Source: Turnera subulata
Lineage: Eukaryota; Streptophyta; Magnoliopsida; Malpighiales; Passifloraceae
Direction of reading: 5' to 3'
NCBI GenBank assembly: GCA_028386065.3
Contig: JAKUCV010003602.1
Location: 1 to 64,000 of the forward strand
DNA: 64,000 bases
This document shows positions 43,690-55,972 of the stretch, piece after piece. How positions within the stretch are numbered: the stretch's first letter is position 1; each line of letters opens with the position of its first letter. The position numbers were made by a program, and so were the translations under genes. The notes below the pieces were generated by a model that saw nothing but the letters and a program-made list of their open reading frames with translations, did not search any database and was not told the DNA's origin.

Positions 43690-45175
43690 TTTTTTTTTTC
43701 TTGTTCCGTAATGCTTAGCTTTCTGCTAATTTGGTGTCACTTTAAATTTAATCTATGAAATTTATGAGTCATTTATTTTTTTCCTTCCCGCCTAAAACTT
43801 TTTTTTTTATCCAGCTCCATGCACTTCTATCCGTTTCTGTTTTATTTTATCATGATATGAGCGTGTCACGTACATGTAAGCATGTTATTATCTCTTCAAA
43901 GATTAGTATTATTATTATTGTAATTAGTGAATGCGCTTCTCGTAGGATATATCCAATCAAACGAAAATGTTAATTGACCAGTATTATTTCCATTGTTACA
44001 AGTCAAGAAATAAGTCCAGATCAGTTCTTATCCACATGCATGTACTTGCGTGAACATGTTTTCCAAGGTTATCAAAACCGGACCGGTTCGACCGGTTATC
44101 CCGGTTCAACCGCCTTTCTAGCACATCTCCGGTCTGTTGAAATTCTGGTTGAACCCCGGTTTTACCCCAATTTAGTACCGGTTATATTGATCTACTACCT
44201 TCGCCGGTTCGATGCTCGGTCCGGTTTTCAAAACCTTGATGTTTTCCCTCTTTTTTATAATCTATATTCTCATTTTATAAAAATGCACAAATGTTTAGTT
44301 ACTTTGTTTTTCGGATCTGCACGAAAAAGAGACAAAAGTCAGTTTGCCTTTTGCAAAAAGCAAATTTCAAACTCGCTGCTTGCAGACTTTTTTCAAGAGT
44401 TTTGACTTCTGAGTACACTTGGCGGTAGAGAATTAATTTTTACTTCTGACTCCTGAGTAAGCGTAATTTTTTATTTCTCGTCGCGAGAGAGGGGACATAG
44501 AACAAATATATCAAGCTATTATGATTTTTCTAAAACAATTATTTATTTTTCTTATAGATTTATGTACAAACTAAAATTAATTATGATTTATTAGTAAATT
44601 AATTATTTAGGAGTTGCAATAATGGACAAGTGACGCCTAGTGATACACCATGATTATCAGTATTGCCAAAACATGTTTTATACTTTTTACTATAATCTTT
44701 TTCAACATTTTCTCATTAAGTTTGGATGTTGAGACTTAGTGAGAAGTTTGGATGTGCAAGCAGGGAATATGTGGGGGTGGTTGAGAAACCATGAAAAAGA
44801 CGGGTTTGTCCTTGCTTTTTCATGCTTTTTGTGTTGCATCCGCATATATATGGGGACAGGATATGTAAAGGACAGGTAACATTAGGAAAAATGCATGCTC
44901 TTGCCATGCTACGTACCACTGCAGCTTTGACAGTGGAATCTCGTACCACCAATCCCCAACTGTGAACACCTTGTGACAAGAATGGCTAAGAGTGTAAAGG
45001 ACGAATAGTCCCAAATCCCGATGGAGGCATTTTGGTGTGTCCTAACCAAATTAGATCCAAACTTAATGTTAACCTTGATCAGAACATAATTTGTGATCCA
45101 AATTATAACTCAATTAATTAATAGCTTTGAAATTACCAGAAGATTAGTCTCGTTATTTTATGTGGAAAGATTGTG
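43690..45175. repeat. second copy of diverged tandem duplication
   Basis: Matches the first copy in order (see 41600-43410) but has the hAT MITE at 44064-44238 and lacks some first-copy segments. Confidence 0.75.
44064..44238. mobile_element. hAT-type MITE, 175 bp
   Basis: Inverted ends CAAGGTTATCAAAACCGGAC and (reverse complement) CAAGGTTTTGAAAACCGGAC. 8-bp target duplication ATGTTTTC at 44056-44063 and 44239-44246. The interior is rich in ACCGGTT repeats. Confidence 0.85.
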
Positions 45176-45462
45176 GCAAGCAATAGATGACCCCATAAGC
45201 AGCTAAGCTACTTTCACATAATCATGGCACACAAAAAAAATTAGGAATACACTAAGTAAATTTAGCCAACATATCAAGAAACCAATAGTGCAGTACACTG
45301 CACTAATTCTCATGTGTATATTTCTCTATATGAAAATCAAGAAGACAACATGAAAAAACTGTTAATAATGCTGCATAACATAACATAACAGATATTTTTT
45401 TTTTTTAATATCTTAACATAGCAGATATTAAAAGAAACGCATATGTATAGAAAATTCTGATT

Positions 45463-45673
45463 TTCTTATGAAAAAACTGGAAGGCTCCACGTAGAAACTT
45501 TAACCTACTTGCTTGCAATCTGGGATGTACTATCCGGTATTGTTTGCTTTTTAGTTTCTTAAGGACATTTGTACCGCCAACAATTGGCAGGCTGTTCTGT
45601 ATGTATACTTAATGTGCCTTGTACTTGTAAATACTGGATTAATAAAGGCTATGGTTCAGCAAAAAAGAAGAAA
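45463..45673 (+). mobile_element. 5'-truncated retroposon, 211 bp
   Basis: Ends GGCTATGGTTCAGC then an A-rich tail, flanked by a 15-bp target duplication AGAAAATTCTGATTT (45448-45462, 45674-45688). Consistent with a LINE 3' end copied by target-primed reverse transcription. AATAAAGG lies near the end. Confidence 0.75.
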
Positions 45674-45743
45674 AGAAAATTCTGATTTGTTGTTATAATA
45701 AACTATCTCTAATAATTAATGTTATATTGGGCCATTTTTTCCA

Positions 45744-45753
45744 GTTTATATAT
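45744..45753 (+). promoter_or_regulatory. TATA box of the papain-like gene
   Basis: TTTATATATA about 30 bases before the likely start of the leader. The minute insertion at 45780-45796 lies just downstream, near the presumed start site. Confidence 0.5.
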
Positions 45754-45779
45754 AGGAGCTCAACCTTTGTGTGAAACGT

Positions 45780-45796
45780 CTGTTCAAAAAAAAAAA
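45780..45796 (+). mobile_element. minute A-tailed insertion (CTGTTC-A11)
   Basis: Between two copies of CCTTTGTGTGAAACGT (45764-45779 and 45797-45812); two further A on each side may belong to the duplication. Same CTGTTC end as at 43598-43614. Confidence 0.7.
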
Positions 45797-47166
45797 CCTT
45801 TGTGTGAAACGTAGACTCTTTTCTTGCCATCCATTAATTTCTTCTCCTCCTTCAACATCAATCTTTTGGCTCCCAACAGCCCAAAGGACAAGTGAGTTTT
45901 CTTTGCAGTTTTAGTATATGTTTTAGTAGTTTTTATACAGAATATCTTCACTTTTTAACTAGTCATCTGGTTTTGTTTTTTCATCCAATGTAACGTGTTT
46001 TTCTTTCTGATAGTTGAGAGACAGTGATCTAGATAGGGTCTTTTTTTTTTTTACTTATTTAAAGTTTTCTAGGGATAGTTCTTTTGAGTTATTGTCATAC
46101 TACTAATAATCAATAAAGACCTTCCCTTACTATAAAAAAAAAATATCTTTGTTTGCAGAGAGTTACTATGGATGATGAAGATATGGCTTATGATGAGGGC
46201 ATACTTCCACCGCCCAGGGATCAAGGAACTACAGGTATATTAGTAGTATTTTTGTTAAGTATATTTACACCAACTCTATTCTAAATATTTCTTTTATCTC
46301 ATTCTTTACTTTTAAGAATTAGTTTTCAGAATATTTATTGCTTACTCGTTGCTAATTGCATGATCCTGCATGAATCTGTATTGAAATCATCTCCTAATAA
46401 TATTTTTATGTCATTGTGTATTTGCAGACTCATGTTTGCATTTTGCATTTGCTGCTTGTGCCGAATGCAAGGCTAGACTTGCTGTGATAAGGAAGGGTGG
46501 GGATCCTGACATCGTCCCAACCATTTCTCCTCAGCAATCTATCGATCATCTTAATCTCACTACCGCTACAGTGGCTCAAGTGTTTGATCATATCCGCGAA
46601 CATGGGTTGACACTTGAGGCTATGTATCCATTTACTGGATCATTGCCTGGGGTAGTTAAGTCTCATATTGCTCTATGGCCCAGACCGCTCCCACCGGTAT
46701 AATTTTGTTTCTATATCAATTTTTTATTATGTCTTCTATAATATTTTTTAGTAATAATTTTTTTAATAATGTTCAGACTCGTCCTTTCATAAAGATTCTG
46801 GGTGCCAGACGTGTGGTCAATAATTCTTTACCTGATTTCTACTATCAAGTGATGGAGGAGGTTATAGCAAAAGGACCAGTGGTTGGTTTAGTTGTTGATA
46901 CCACAGGCAGATTGAGTGGGAATGCTGAACAAACTTTTCGTCATGCTCTTGTGATCCATGGAGGTACTGAAGGTCAAAATGATGATTATTTTTTCAAGAT
47001 TTTGAACTCATGGGGTCCCTCTAAGCTTGATCTAGTATCTGCCAAGTTTGTAACTGAAATTTTGGCGCTGGAAGTGAATGTTGATGATGTGATGTCTCGG
47101 GAGAACTATCAGTCAAAAATGAGGGCCAGCAAAGAGGAGGCTTTGAAGATGGCGCGTAGAACTTAA
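45780..47166 (+). CDS. papain-like cysteine protease (C1A) without prodomain
   Basis: Spliced gene: leader exon to 45891, intron, exon 46159-46234 with ATG at 46168, exon 46428-46696, exon 46777-47166; GT..AG at every border, 241 residues. The mature papain fold is recognisable: Gln19 (RDQG), Cys25 (DSC), His168 (FRHALVIHG) and Asn189 (ILNSWG) form the full catalytic set, with ISPQQSIDHL, GLTLEAMYPFTG and VIAKGPVVGLVVD in the expected order. It lacks a signal peptide, the inhibitory prodomain and the Cys next to the active site (TT instead of SC), and the Trp after Cys25 is Leu. So it probably acts in the cytosol, if active. A divergent family member; substrate unknown. The start given is the leader; coding begins at 46168. 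Confidence 0.75.
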
Positions 47167-48931
47167 TCTAATCGTTATTTTTCTGTCTCTCTCAAGTGTG
47201 TTTTATGACTGTTTTATTTGTAAAAGTAAACTAAATTAGTCCAATCTCAGTTGTCAACGCTTTGACTTGTTCGACGACTGCACCCTTGTTTAAACATTTG
47301 GACATTTAGGGGATATGTAAATGAAAAAGCTTGTTATGTATGAAAGCTTTTCTTCATCTATTCAAGTGCTTCAATGTGAAAAGACTGACTTGCGGGGGTG
47401 CTAAGCCTAGCCATGTGTTTTCATGTTACTTTTTGAAATCAATATAATAATATATATGTCACAACATCAGATAAGTTTCTCGTGTTTTCATCAAAAAAAA
47501 AAAAGATAAGTTTCTCGTGAGAATTGAGGTTTCATTATTTTGGAATTTAAAAAACTTACTTAAATGACCTGCCAAGCTGGTAGTTTGTGGAACTGGGTCC
47601 AATATGCAGCCAATGAGATTTCTCAAACTCTTTAATTTATGTTTTAAAAGATCAAGGAAGAATCGTTTAGCGCTGCCTAGGGTAAACCACCTCTCCGACG
47701 AATTAAAGGGCAAAATAATTAATTACCAAAAGAAAGTAAAGTAAGAATTTCAACTGTGGCACTTGGGTGATTTGTAATCAATATCATCCACTTTTACAGG
47801 TGGTTCCAGATGAAAATTATGCACCCAATTTAATTCCGCGGGTCGAGGAAGGATACTAAACTTGAAGGGTTTATATATGGCTTATATCAGGAATATGCTC
47901 AAGCCATCGGATGATGCAACATGCATTTGAAATTAAGTGAAAGAGCAGGTGCATAACATGGAAAGAAATATCAGCTCATGTCCAAGGCATTGGATACCGC
48001 TGCAAGTTTTTTGAGATGAGGAAGTGAAAGAGAAGGTGCATAACACCTGATCTCACTCTGGATTTTTGGTTCAGATTTTCTTGAAAATGATTTGTGTCCG
48101 TCAGTAACACCTTAAGCCTATGATTCTTCCTCTTTGAATATCAAGTTAAAGACTGTGATTCTTCTAACATGCAAAAATTTCACATAACTAAGACTATTCC
48201 AAACCGCAGGAATAATGTATAAGCTTTACTACGCTTTAGCCGAGGAGCCAAATTTGGATTTCAATGGAAGGAAATGTTTACGCACGAGAAATGCACGCTA
48301 GTTGATAGAATGTTTGAGTGCTGCAGGTAAGACTATAACTATGAATATTAGAATCAGGGCGAGGTTCAGCTTTCCATGAAAATGGATATTATTCAAGCAT
48401 CACAGTGAGGGGACTGAACAAAGGAGGTCAAAAGCTAGTCCTATACATTGTCTCCACAAAAAGAACTGAGAAGAGCATACCGCAACGTAATTGCTAGATC
48501 CAATTATATTTGACACCCCAAATATTTCCTTTCATGTCGATGTTAAGAACACTGGCTTCCTGATTTGTGCACCTAATTTAATTCCAGGTATACCGTTCAC
48601 GTCACACATTCCGTGAGACTAAAGAAAAAGGAACATGCCAATTTGCAGGTTTTTCCATCTTAATTATGCGTGTTGCATTTGCTAATGCTGAATCATCTAT
48701 AAATTATTGGTCAAAATTGCTAATGCTGACTCATCTATAAATTAATGATCAAAAGCTCTTTTCTTTTGTCACTGCCTTGCATTGGATTGAGGTGACTGTA
48801 GTCAATTTTAATGGATTTTGGACACTGTCTGATTTTGGTCACTGTACCCAATTTCAATTGATTTTAGTCATTGTACTGATCATGGATTTTGGTTCACAGG
48901 TTGACCTCGTAGAGTGAGGCACCACATGTCC
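47167..48931. other. 3' flank and intergenic DNA
   Basis: Downstream region of the protease gene. No further gene recognised; a minute insertion lies at 47485-47503. 48790-48890 has imperfect repeats of GATTTTGGTCACTGTA. Confidence 0.5.
47485..47503 (+). mobile_element. minute A-tailed insertion (TTTTCATC-A11)
   Basis: 19 bp between two copies of AGATAAGTTTCTCGTG (47469-47484, 47504-47519). Confidence 0.75.
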
Positions 48932-49440
48932 GTTTTTTTTTTTTTTATTCTAATCGTGTGTGTTTTATTGAATGAAAGTAACTGTACAAGTGTTTTGTAT
49001 ACAAGGTATCAACACCAGTGCAGACAGTTCACAGTCTATAGATTACATCAGTAGGCAGAGGTGAAACAACGGAGCAGTCACTGTGTGGAACTAATAACGC
49101 ATTGGGGACCGGTACTCCAGCTCCTAAAAGGTTCTGACGAGGAGATGACAAGACCAAGACTATAGGGGAATTGAGGATGAAGGAGCTTGTACCATTGGAA
49201 AGCCCTACAAAGGGTAGCATCAAAAATGGTTTCTTCGTGAAATGGCTGAGCAGAAAAAACACAAGCGTTACGAGCAAGCCAAACTTACCAAAGCAAGGCC
49301 AACCCAAGCAACATCCACGGGCGTTGAACGCCACTTCCTCCAGCCAACATCGGCCACTGGACGAACCAAGCTTCAACATCCGCCGGCACAACCCAAAGGA
49401 TTCCCCACCACCGACATAATCTCTGCCATAGAGGAATCTT
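48932..49440 (-). mobile_element. LINE 3' end (reverse)
   Basis: A tail as T run at 48933-48946, with AATAAA about 20 bases before it. Upstream a frame reads LWQRLCRWWGILWVVPADVE.., the end of the zinc-binding region of plant L1 ORF2 (compare WQRLCAWWGVCWVAPSS in the LINE at 31200). About 500 bp remain; frameshifts and stops present. Confidence 0.75.
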
Positions 49441-50990
49441 GATTTCCAAGTTTTTAATTTCCTCCTTATCTTGTCGATGATGGGATTCCTCTCTATTGCG
49501 GGCAGAGTCACTCTAATCCGGTCAGTCCTCTCATCCCTTTCATTATATTTTCTGTCTCTTCACAAAATTCCTGTTTGTGTTTGTCAGGTTGCAGCGAGAA
49601 TTCTTCTGGAACGGCTCCTCAGAGCGTAACAAGATATGTTTAGTCGCCTGGTCTAAGATTGCGAAGCCCAGGGATCAAGGCGGACTGGGCATCGAGTCTC
49701 TTTTAGCCAAGAATCAGAGCTTGTTATTCAAATGGTATTGGTAGTACCTCAACTCCCCTGGATCAGATTGCTTCAATTTACTCAAAAGTAAATATGAAGC
49801 GCCTTCCACCTCTATTATCCCGTTTTTCTCTCCCACTAAGTGCTCCACGACTTGGAAGAACATTCTTTCGTCTTCTAGTTCTCACAGCCAAACCTCCATA
49901 CCACTAATTGAAGCGATCAACATTAAGATTGGGTCTGGAAAGACTATTAGGTTCTGGTCAGATTCGTGGACTTCGTTCGGTTCGCTTCGCATTTGCTTCC
50001 CTCGCCTCTTCCAAAATTCCTTACTACCCGATGCCTCCCTTGAAGAGTTCTACAACGGTTTTGCTTCATCGCCCATTGAAAACTGGTCATGGCATCGTGA
50101 CTTATATTCTTGGGAAAGGAATGAGTGTTCTCACATCCAATCTGAGCTAATGGACATCTCACTGACCCCTTCGTCTCCAGACTCTTTCACGTGGAATCCC
50201 GACCCCTCTAAGGGTTTCACGGTCAAGTCTGGTTACTCGTTCTTGCTAAGGTCTTCCTCCCCTGCTAACAACATCCCTTTTGTTTGGTCTTCCACTCTCC
50301 CCCCTAAGATAGGATGCTTTCTATGGCTTCTTTTCATGGGCGGGATACCAACCAGGGTAACTCTATTTCACAGAGGCGTCATCCCAGAATCCGATTCAAA
50401 TTGCCCTTTCTGCTCGCACTACCCCGAATCTTTCTCTCACTTGTTCTTGCACTGCAAGTTCTCCTGGTTGCTTTGGCAAAAAATCTACCATTGGTGGGGT
50501 GTATATTGGACTGCTCCTGCCTCCTGCCCTCTTTGGTACCATCAATGGATCTTCCTTACGCTCAATCAAAACAGAGCTTGTTGGTTAATCGTCGGGGCCG
50601 CAGTAATCTGGTCTATATGGTTGGCTCGCAATGATCTGATCTTCAACGGCAAAGCTCCAAATTGGGACCAGATCTTTGATCTCTGTTTATTTAGAGCCAC
50701 CTGGTGGATTCAAAGTGTTCATCCGTCATTCCCATACTCTCCAACCATGGTGATCTCCAACGCCTCCTTTGTTAGAAATTGGAAGGGCAAATCCATTAGA
50801 CTCTCTTACACTTAGTTTTCACTCTGTTTCTTTGTTTGCTTGTTTTATCTCTTACTCCTCTAGTCTGATTCTAATTGTATTCTGTTCTCATTGGGTCTAG
50901 GCAGTTCAGCCGCTTGTTGATCTGTCTTACCCCCCTTTGTAACTATCATTCCATGCAATAAATTTCGATTAGCATAAAAAAAAAAAAAAA
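49440..50990 (+). mobile_element. LINE 3' part (forward)
   Basis: From about 49480 frames read GFLSIAGRVTLIRSVLSSLS, REFFWNGSSERNKICLVAWS, GGLGIESLLAKNQSLLFKWY, then the zinc-binding domain (CPFC..HLFLHC) and a stop at 50815, followed by 160 bases and an A tail (50976-50990). It is a plant L1-type ORF2 with stops and frameshifts. Its left end abuts the reverse LINE at 49440. Confidence 0.85.
50150..50815 (+). pseudogene. LINE ORF2 C-terminal zinc-binding domain
   Basis: 221 open codons: WSSTLPPKIGCFLWLLFMGG, then NCPFCSHYPESFSHLFLHC (zf-RVT) and AAVIWSIWLARNDLIFNGK. The upstream frame is broken. Confidence 0.85.
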
Positions 50991-51099
50991 GAACAGTGTC
51001 CAGCATTTTAAAAATCCAATGGAGTCCAACATAATTGAGGCCCTTAGTTTGAGGGTTTAAAAGAAGAAAGGGACGATACATATATAGTAACGTAGTAGA

Positions 51100-51368
51100 T
51101 GTTATATAAAAAGTATTTCAAAAGATTATCTTCCATTTAAATGATTTGCCCAGTAACCGATTTTTCCAAATACATTAACCTTTGAATTCTTTCAAATCAA
51201 AATTTAATGCTCTTAATCATCTGAACATTGGCATTTACTCTTGGTTTTGAATGTTGACAGTTTTACACAATCAAATGCTATTAGCCAAATGATTTGGCAC
51301 ATTGTTTTTACTTTTTATTGCCGTTGTGTGCATTTACCATGGGAGTTACTAATCCATTTAATTTCAAA
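51100..51368 (+). repeat. truncated 5' LTR of the copia-type element
   Basis: About 96 per cent similar by eye to 53355-53622, then the two diverge abruptly after CCATTTAATTTCAAA. Confidence 0.85.
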
Positions 51369-53354
51369 TTTATAAATTTTAAATTTATATGATATTATTG
51401 TGAAAATTTGGGATTAATGTGTAATTTGGCGTTTGTATAATAAACAAAAATTAATGTGCTTATTAAAAAGCTTTTGTAATCAAGATTTTATAAGAGTTAT
51501 CATTTGTTGAATAATTTATGTGAAATTATTCTTATTCTATGTGCTATGGGTTTATTTATAAAAATGCTCATGAATATTTTCTTGTCATCTTTTAGTAAGA
51601 AGCTTAGTGAAGAATTAAATTATATATCTTTAAGAAGTGGCTTGAAATTTTTAAAAATATGGGGGTTTTTATTTCCTTAATTTTGAGAAGGAAGAATTAT
51701 GTGAAAGACATTTTTGAAGCATGTCTTGGTTTTAAAATTGATCAAGTCAAATGAGATTTTGATTGGGTGCTAACTAATTAAGATTCTTTCGCGAATTCGA
51801 GAATTTTGTGAAAAAAAAATTATATATAAAGATGCTTAATTTTAGCACCAAAGAATTTTGATGAACCCACCATAATTGATTGTGTATGAAATAATGATTT
51901 TATTCATTTGTGTGATATAACAATGTAGTTGTTATATTTGTTATCGAAGTATTTTTCTTGCTTTAAATTTTAATATATGGTGAAGCAAGTATTGTGTATG
52001 GTTTAAATTTATAAGGGAAGGTGGTAGCTTAATGCTATTACAAATATAGGAACTTCTTTAAAAGTTTGGACACTTTGATGTCGTACTATTTTTGGCTAGT
52101 GAGTATCCCCTTATAATATAAATCCTAAGTAAATTTAGAGATTTAATAACTCCGCATGAGTATGCATAAATTGTTGAAGATTTGCTGCAGTTGTGGGCGG
52201 ATTAATCCGTCGATATATACACAATCACAAATGTGGTTATGGGACTGCTTTGTGCAGACATAAAAATTATTTGAGATATACCATAAAATTTTGGTATATA
52301 TTATGGTGGACTTCTATTGTACTTGTAGAGAGTACAATGATATCAAATGAATTATGTTAATTCATATGGAGTAAAGTTCACTGATGTTATGTCATTGTTC
52401 ACAAAAATTGTGAATTTTGAAAGTTTGAGAATGAGAATATTTTACTGAAATTAGCTAACTTTGAGGCTAAGTGATTGAAATTTCTTAGCAAATATTCCTT
52501 TAGAATAAAACCAACATGATTGTGTCTATGCGTTGTGATTGCAAAGAGGCAATAGACAACATGAACATAATAAATTCTGAAAGGAGAAATAGACACACAT
52601 AACTAGTACTTTTAATAAAATAACATTATTGGGAGATGGAATAAAATTTCCATATATTATGTGAAGTCAGAATTGATTTGGCCAATCATCTGATAAAACC
52701 CCGGGATGAGAATTAATAAACGAAACATCGAGGGGATGGGACTAAATATTGCCTGACTGAAATTAATTAGTGATGGTAACCCAACCTGCATGATCGGAGA
52801 TCCCGTTAAACAGGTTCATATGGGTATTAACAAGTCACTGATTAATTCTGCTAGTACTCGTACTTTTGTCCCTTCCTATGATGTGAGAAAATAGTACTAG
52901 ACTGCATTGATCGAGAGGATGAGCTAGACTCTTAATGATCTTCATATCCCTTACGGGTGGTGTATAACTTGCAGTATACACTTGATGAGATCACCTATAT
53001 GAGTGTGGAATGGGGCCGTTCCTATGAGGTTGTACTTCCAGGCACACCTCTAGAGCACTGAAGAATTTCCAGGCGCGCGCACGGCCGAAATGCGCAGAAC
53101 CGCGATAACACCAAGAATTGTGTGAGTGTAATATGATTAGTAAGAGCACTGACTTGCCAAAGTGTTTATCAGTTCATAGTAACCGTTTGCTACACTGATA
53201 GACACGGCTTGTTAAGACTTATCAGTCTAGGCTTGGTTCATAGTCTAAGGACACCAAGTTCGATGTATTACACTCTTTATTATTTAGAACCCAGTGATTT
53301 TATCTTTTTGTTTATGAGAGGACGTTTATATTTCTTTTGAAATATGTGGGGGAT

Positions 53355-53946
53355 TGTTATATAAAAAGTATTTTAAAAGATTATCTTCCATTTAAATGAT
53401 TTGCCCAGTAACCGATTTTTCCAAATACATTAACCTTTGAATTCATTCAAATCAAAATTTAATGCTCTTAATCATCTCAACGTTGGCATTTACTCTTGGT
53501 TTTGAATGTTAACAGTTTTACACAATCAAATGCTATTAGCCGAATGATTTGGCACATTGTTTTTACTTTTTATTGACGTTGTGTGCATTTACCATGGGAG
53601 TTACTAATCCATTTAATTTCAAAATTAAATAGTGTTTTAATTCCTGGTTTAAATACTTTGTGGTGAATTGGTTTATCCACCCTATAAATAGAGCATTCTA
53701 GCTCTTTGTTGGAGATACACCAAAAAAAAATGCACAACAAGGATTGAGCTTTTTCTCCTCTCCTCTCTAGTGTTCCTTTATATATAGTATTGGATTCTTT
53801 TTATTCTTGGTAGTTTCTGAGGTCCTGACGTTACAACCAGAGGAACCTGTTGAATCCTGGGGGAACTTTGCCATAGGCAAAATATTCTTTTAGGACAGTG
53901 CCCAGCACGCCTCGGGTTATGTGTTATACTCTAATTTTTTCCAACA
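53355..53946 (+). repeat. 3' LTR of the copia-type element
   Basis: 592 bp, complete, TG..CA, with TATA box and a T-rich end. Confidence 0.85.
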
Positions 53947-53951
53947 GTAGA

Positions 53952-55122
53952 GAGGCAAGAAACGTTGGATTGCTGGTACTATAGCCTATACAGCCAGGCC
54001 GATTTTGGAGGCATTCTCTTTTTCTTTTTTTTTTTTTTCTGTCTGTCTTTGGAGGAATTCTTTCGCTTTTCCATTTGCCAGATGATACAAAAGATCTTCC
54101 ATTTTTATTGTTTTTTTCCTCTTAGTAAATCCAAAGAACCAATATAGTGAATATGCATCCCAACAAAAGAAATTTAAGGAAAAAGGAATAAACCATCACT
54201 GTTGTTCTGTCCATTCTGTGTTTTTATCTGCAGATCCTTGTAATTTCAGGTACCCCGCACAGAGCCGACCAGGTCCCCATCACAATTTGGACAATGTCCA
54301 CTAGTCAAAATTATTGATATATAAAAACACTAGCTAATTTTAATCTTATTGAGTTAAGAGCAGGAAAATAGTGTGTGGACTCATGTGTTCCATTCTCAAA
54401 CTATATTTAATCACTGCTAATATTTTGAGAGAGACCCATCATCAGAAAAACAGTGCATGCTGCACTTGGGTAGATTTTGTCTTCCCTACCAAACCAATGG
54501 GAAAAGCAGGCAGCCCCGGCAAGTTTGTCCAAAAATGACAGGCAATTGTCACCTTGGCTGCTTTTGTTATTTTCCTTGTATAGATTACATTTGGAGTTGA
54601 AACTAGTAGCATAGAACTCGTGTCGTGTGTCAGTGTTTTTTTTTTTCAAAAAAAGAAAATTCCTTCCCTACCCTTAGATTAATTTAGAATTAGAGGGATT
54701 GAGAATAGTCTTCTCATTATACTATCTTTTATATATATACACAAAATAAAGACTAAACTTCAAAATTTTATTTAAAATTTATACTAAGTTCCTTTTAGAG
54801 GCCAACAAAAGTGTCATAACTTATTATAACAGTGTTTTCAATTTCCCGGTCGGCAACTACACGCCCACCACTTCCTAGTCGTCTAAATCTCACCTGTTCA
54901 TTACTTTTTTAGAGCTCTCCGGAAGCTTTGGTGGTCAATTTGGCTTTAGAAGGATTCAATTAATTAGTACCCCAAACTCTTGCATGCAAGGGAGAGGCAA
55001 ATGAGTGACATGATAAAAAGATATGACATGCAGACAGATATCTATTTATGCTGTTAAACAACTCTTTGGTCAACATGAATTTGTTTAATTCGAGAAATTG
55101 ATTAAAAATTTGTGAAATCAAA

Positions 55123-55183
<61 letters not shown>

Positions 55184-55699
55184 AGCCGCGTGAAAGGAGA
55201 AAGAAATTTGTATATATATGGAAAGGGATTGACTTTATGTTCAGTGATGATATGTACGGTAGACACAGGATAGTGGTATAATTTTTTAAGGGTGAATAAG
55301 ATATTTGAAAATGTATAATATACTTTCATCTTTCCTCTAGTTCCACTTTACGCGAACTACCACCGATAATAATACCAGGCAAAATATTGATTACTATATG
55401 ATTAGTATATCATTATCATCATACATCAAAGAAGGGAAAACTGCATCATCCCTACCCACACCTTAAATTGCCATTGATCGAACGAGTAATTAAGTATAAG
55501 TTTCTCCCTTTTGCGAAAGAGCTATCATGAAATAATAGAAAACATGTCCCTTCGTTTTGTCAATCAATTTAATGTGGTGGTCCAAGGAAATGAGTCAGAA
55601 TATAATAATCTCATCTTCGGTATTTCATCCTCAAAGTTCTTTATCTTTATACATTTTTAATCAATGAAACCGCACTTTCAAGTTTTGATTTCTTTTTTA
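53952..55699. other. intergenic stretch
   Basis: No gene recognised. At 54025-54046 a possible minute retroinsertion (T run then CTGTCTGTC) lies between imperfect copies of TTTGGAGGCATTCT. Confidence 0.5.
55126..55181. repeat. (AT)n microsatellite
   Basis: About 27 AT units. Confidence 0.95.
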
Positions 55700-55972
55700 T
55701 TTCCTCTGTCCCTCAATATAAGTCCTTTAAAGTTTTTACATATCCATTAAGAAAAGCATTAAATAGATTAAATCTCATTAATTTTTACTATGCATTTTAC
55801 TAACCTACTCTTTACACTATACCAAGATTAAAATATTCTAGGAGTACAAGTTATTTTTGTTAAAGGTAAATTTGGAAAAATTTAATTTAATGCTTATTGA
55901 AACTCTAAAACGACTTATATTGTGAAACAAAAAGCAAAACCTAAAACGACCTATATTGAGGGATAGAGGGAG
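55700..55972. mobile_element. Stowaway (Tc1/mariner) MITE
   Basis: Inverted ends TTTCCTCTGTCCCTCAATAT and (reverse complement) CTCCCTCTATCCCTCAATAT, with TA on each side (55698-55699, 55973-55974). 273 bp, non-coding. Confidence 0.8.

Larger units (their letters stand above)
51100..53946 (+). mobile_element. decayed Ty1/copia-type LTR element
   Basis: Target duplication GTAGA at 51095-51099 and 53947-53951. The 3' LTR (53355-53946, TGTTATATAAAA...TTTCCAACA) has a TATA box (TATAAATA, 53683-53690) and is preceded by the purine tract GTGGGGGAT. The 5' LTR keeps only about 270 bases (51100-51368); the rest and the primer site are lost. In the interior 52650-52710 reads like the copia RNase H end (LANHLIK for LADPLTK); the rest is unreadable. 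Confidence 0.85.

Noticed and set aside
55126..55181. Possible functional element in AT repeat
   Set aside because: Plain dinucleotide microsatellite.
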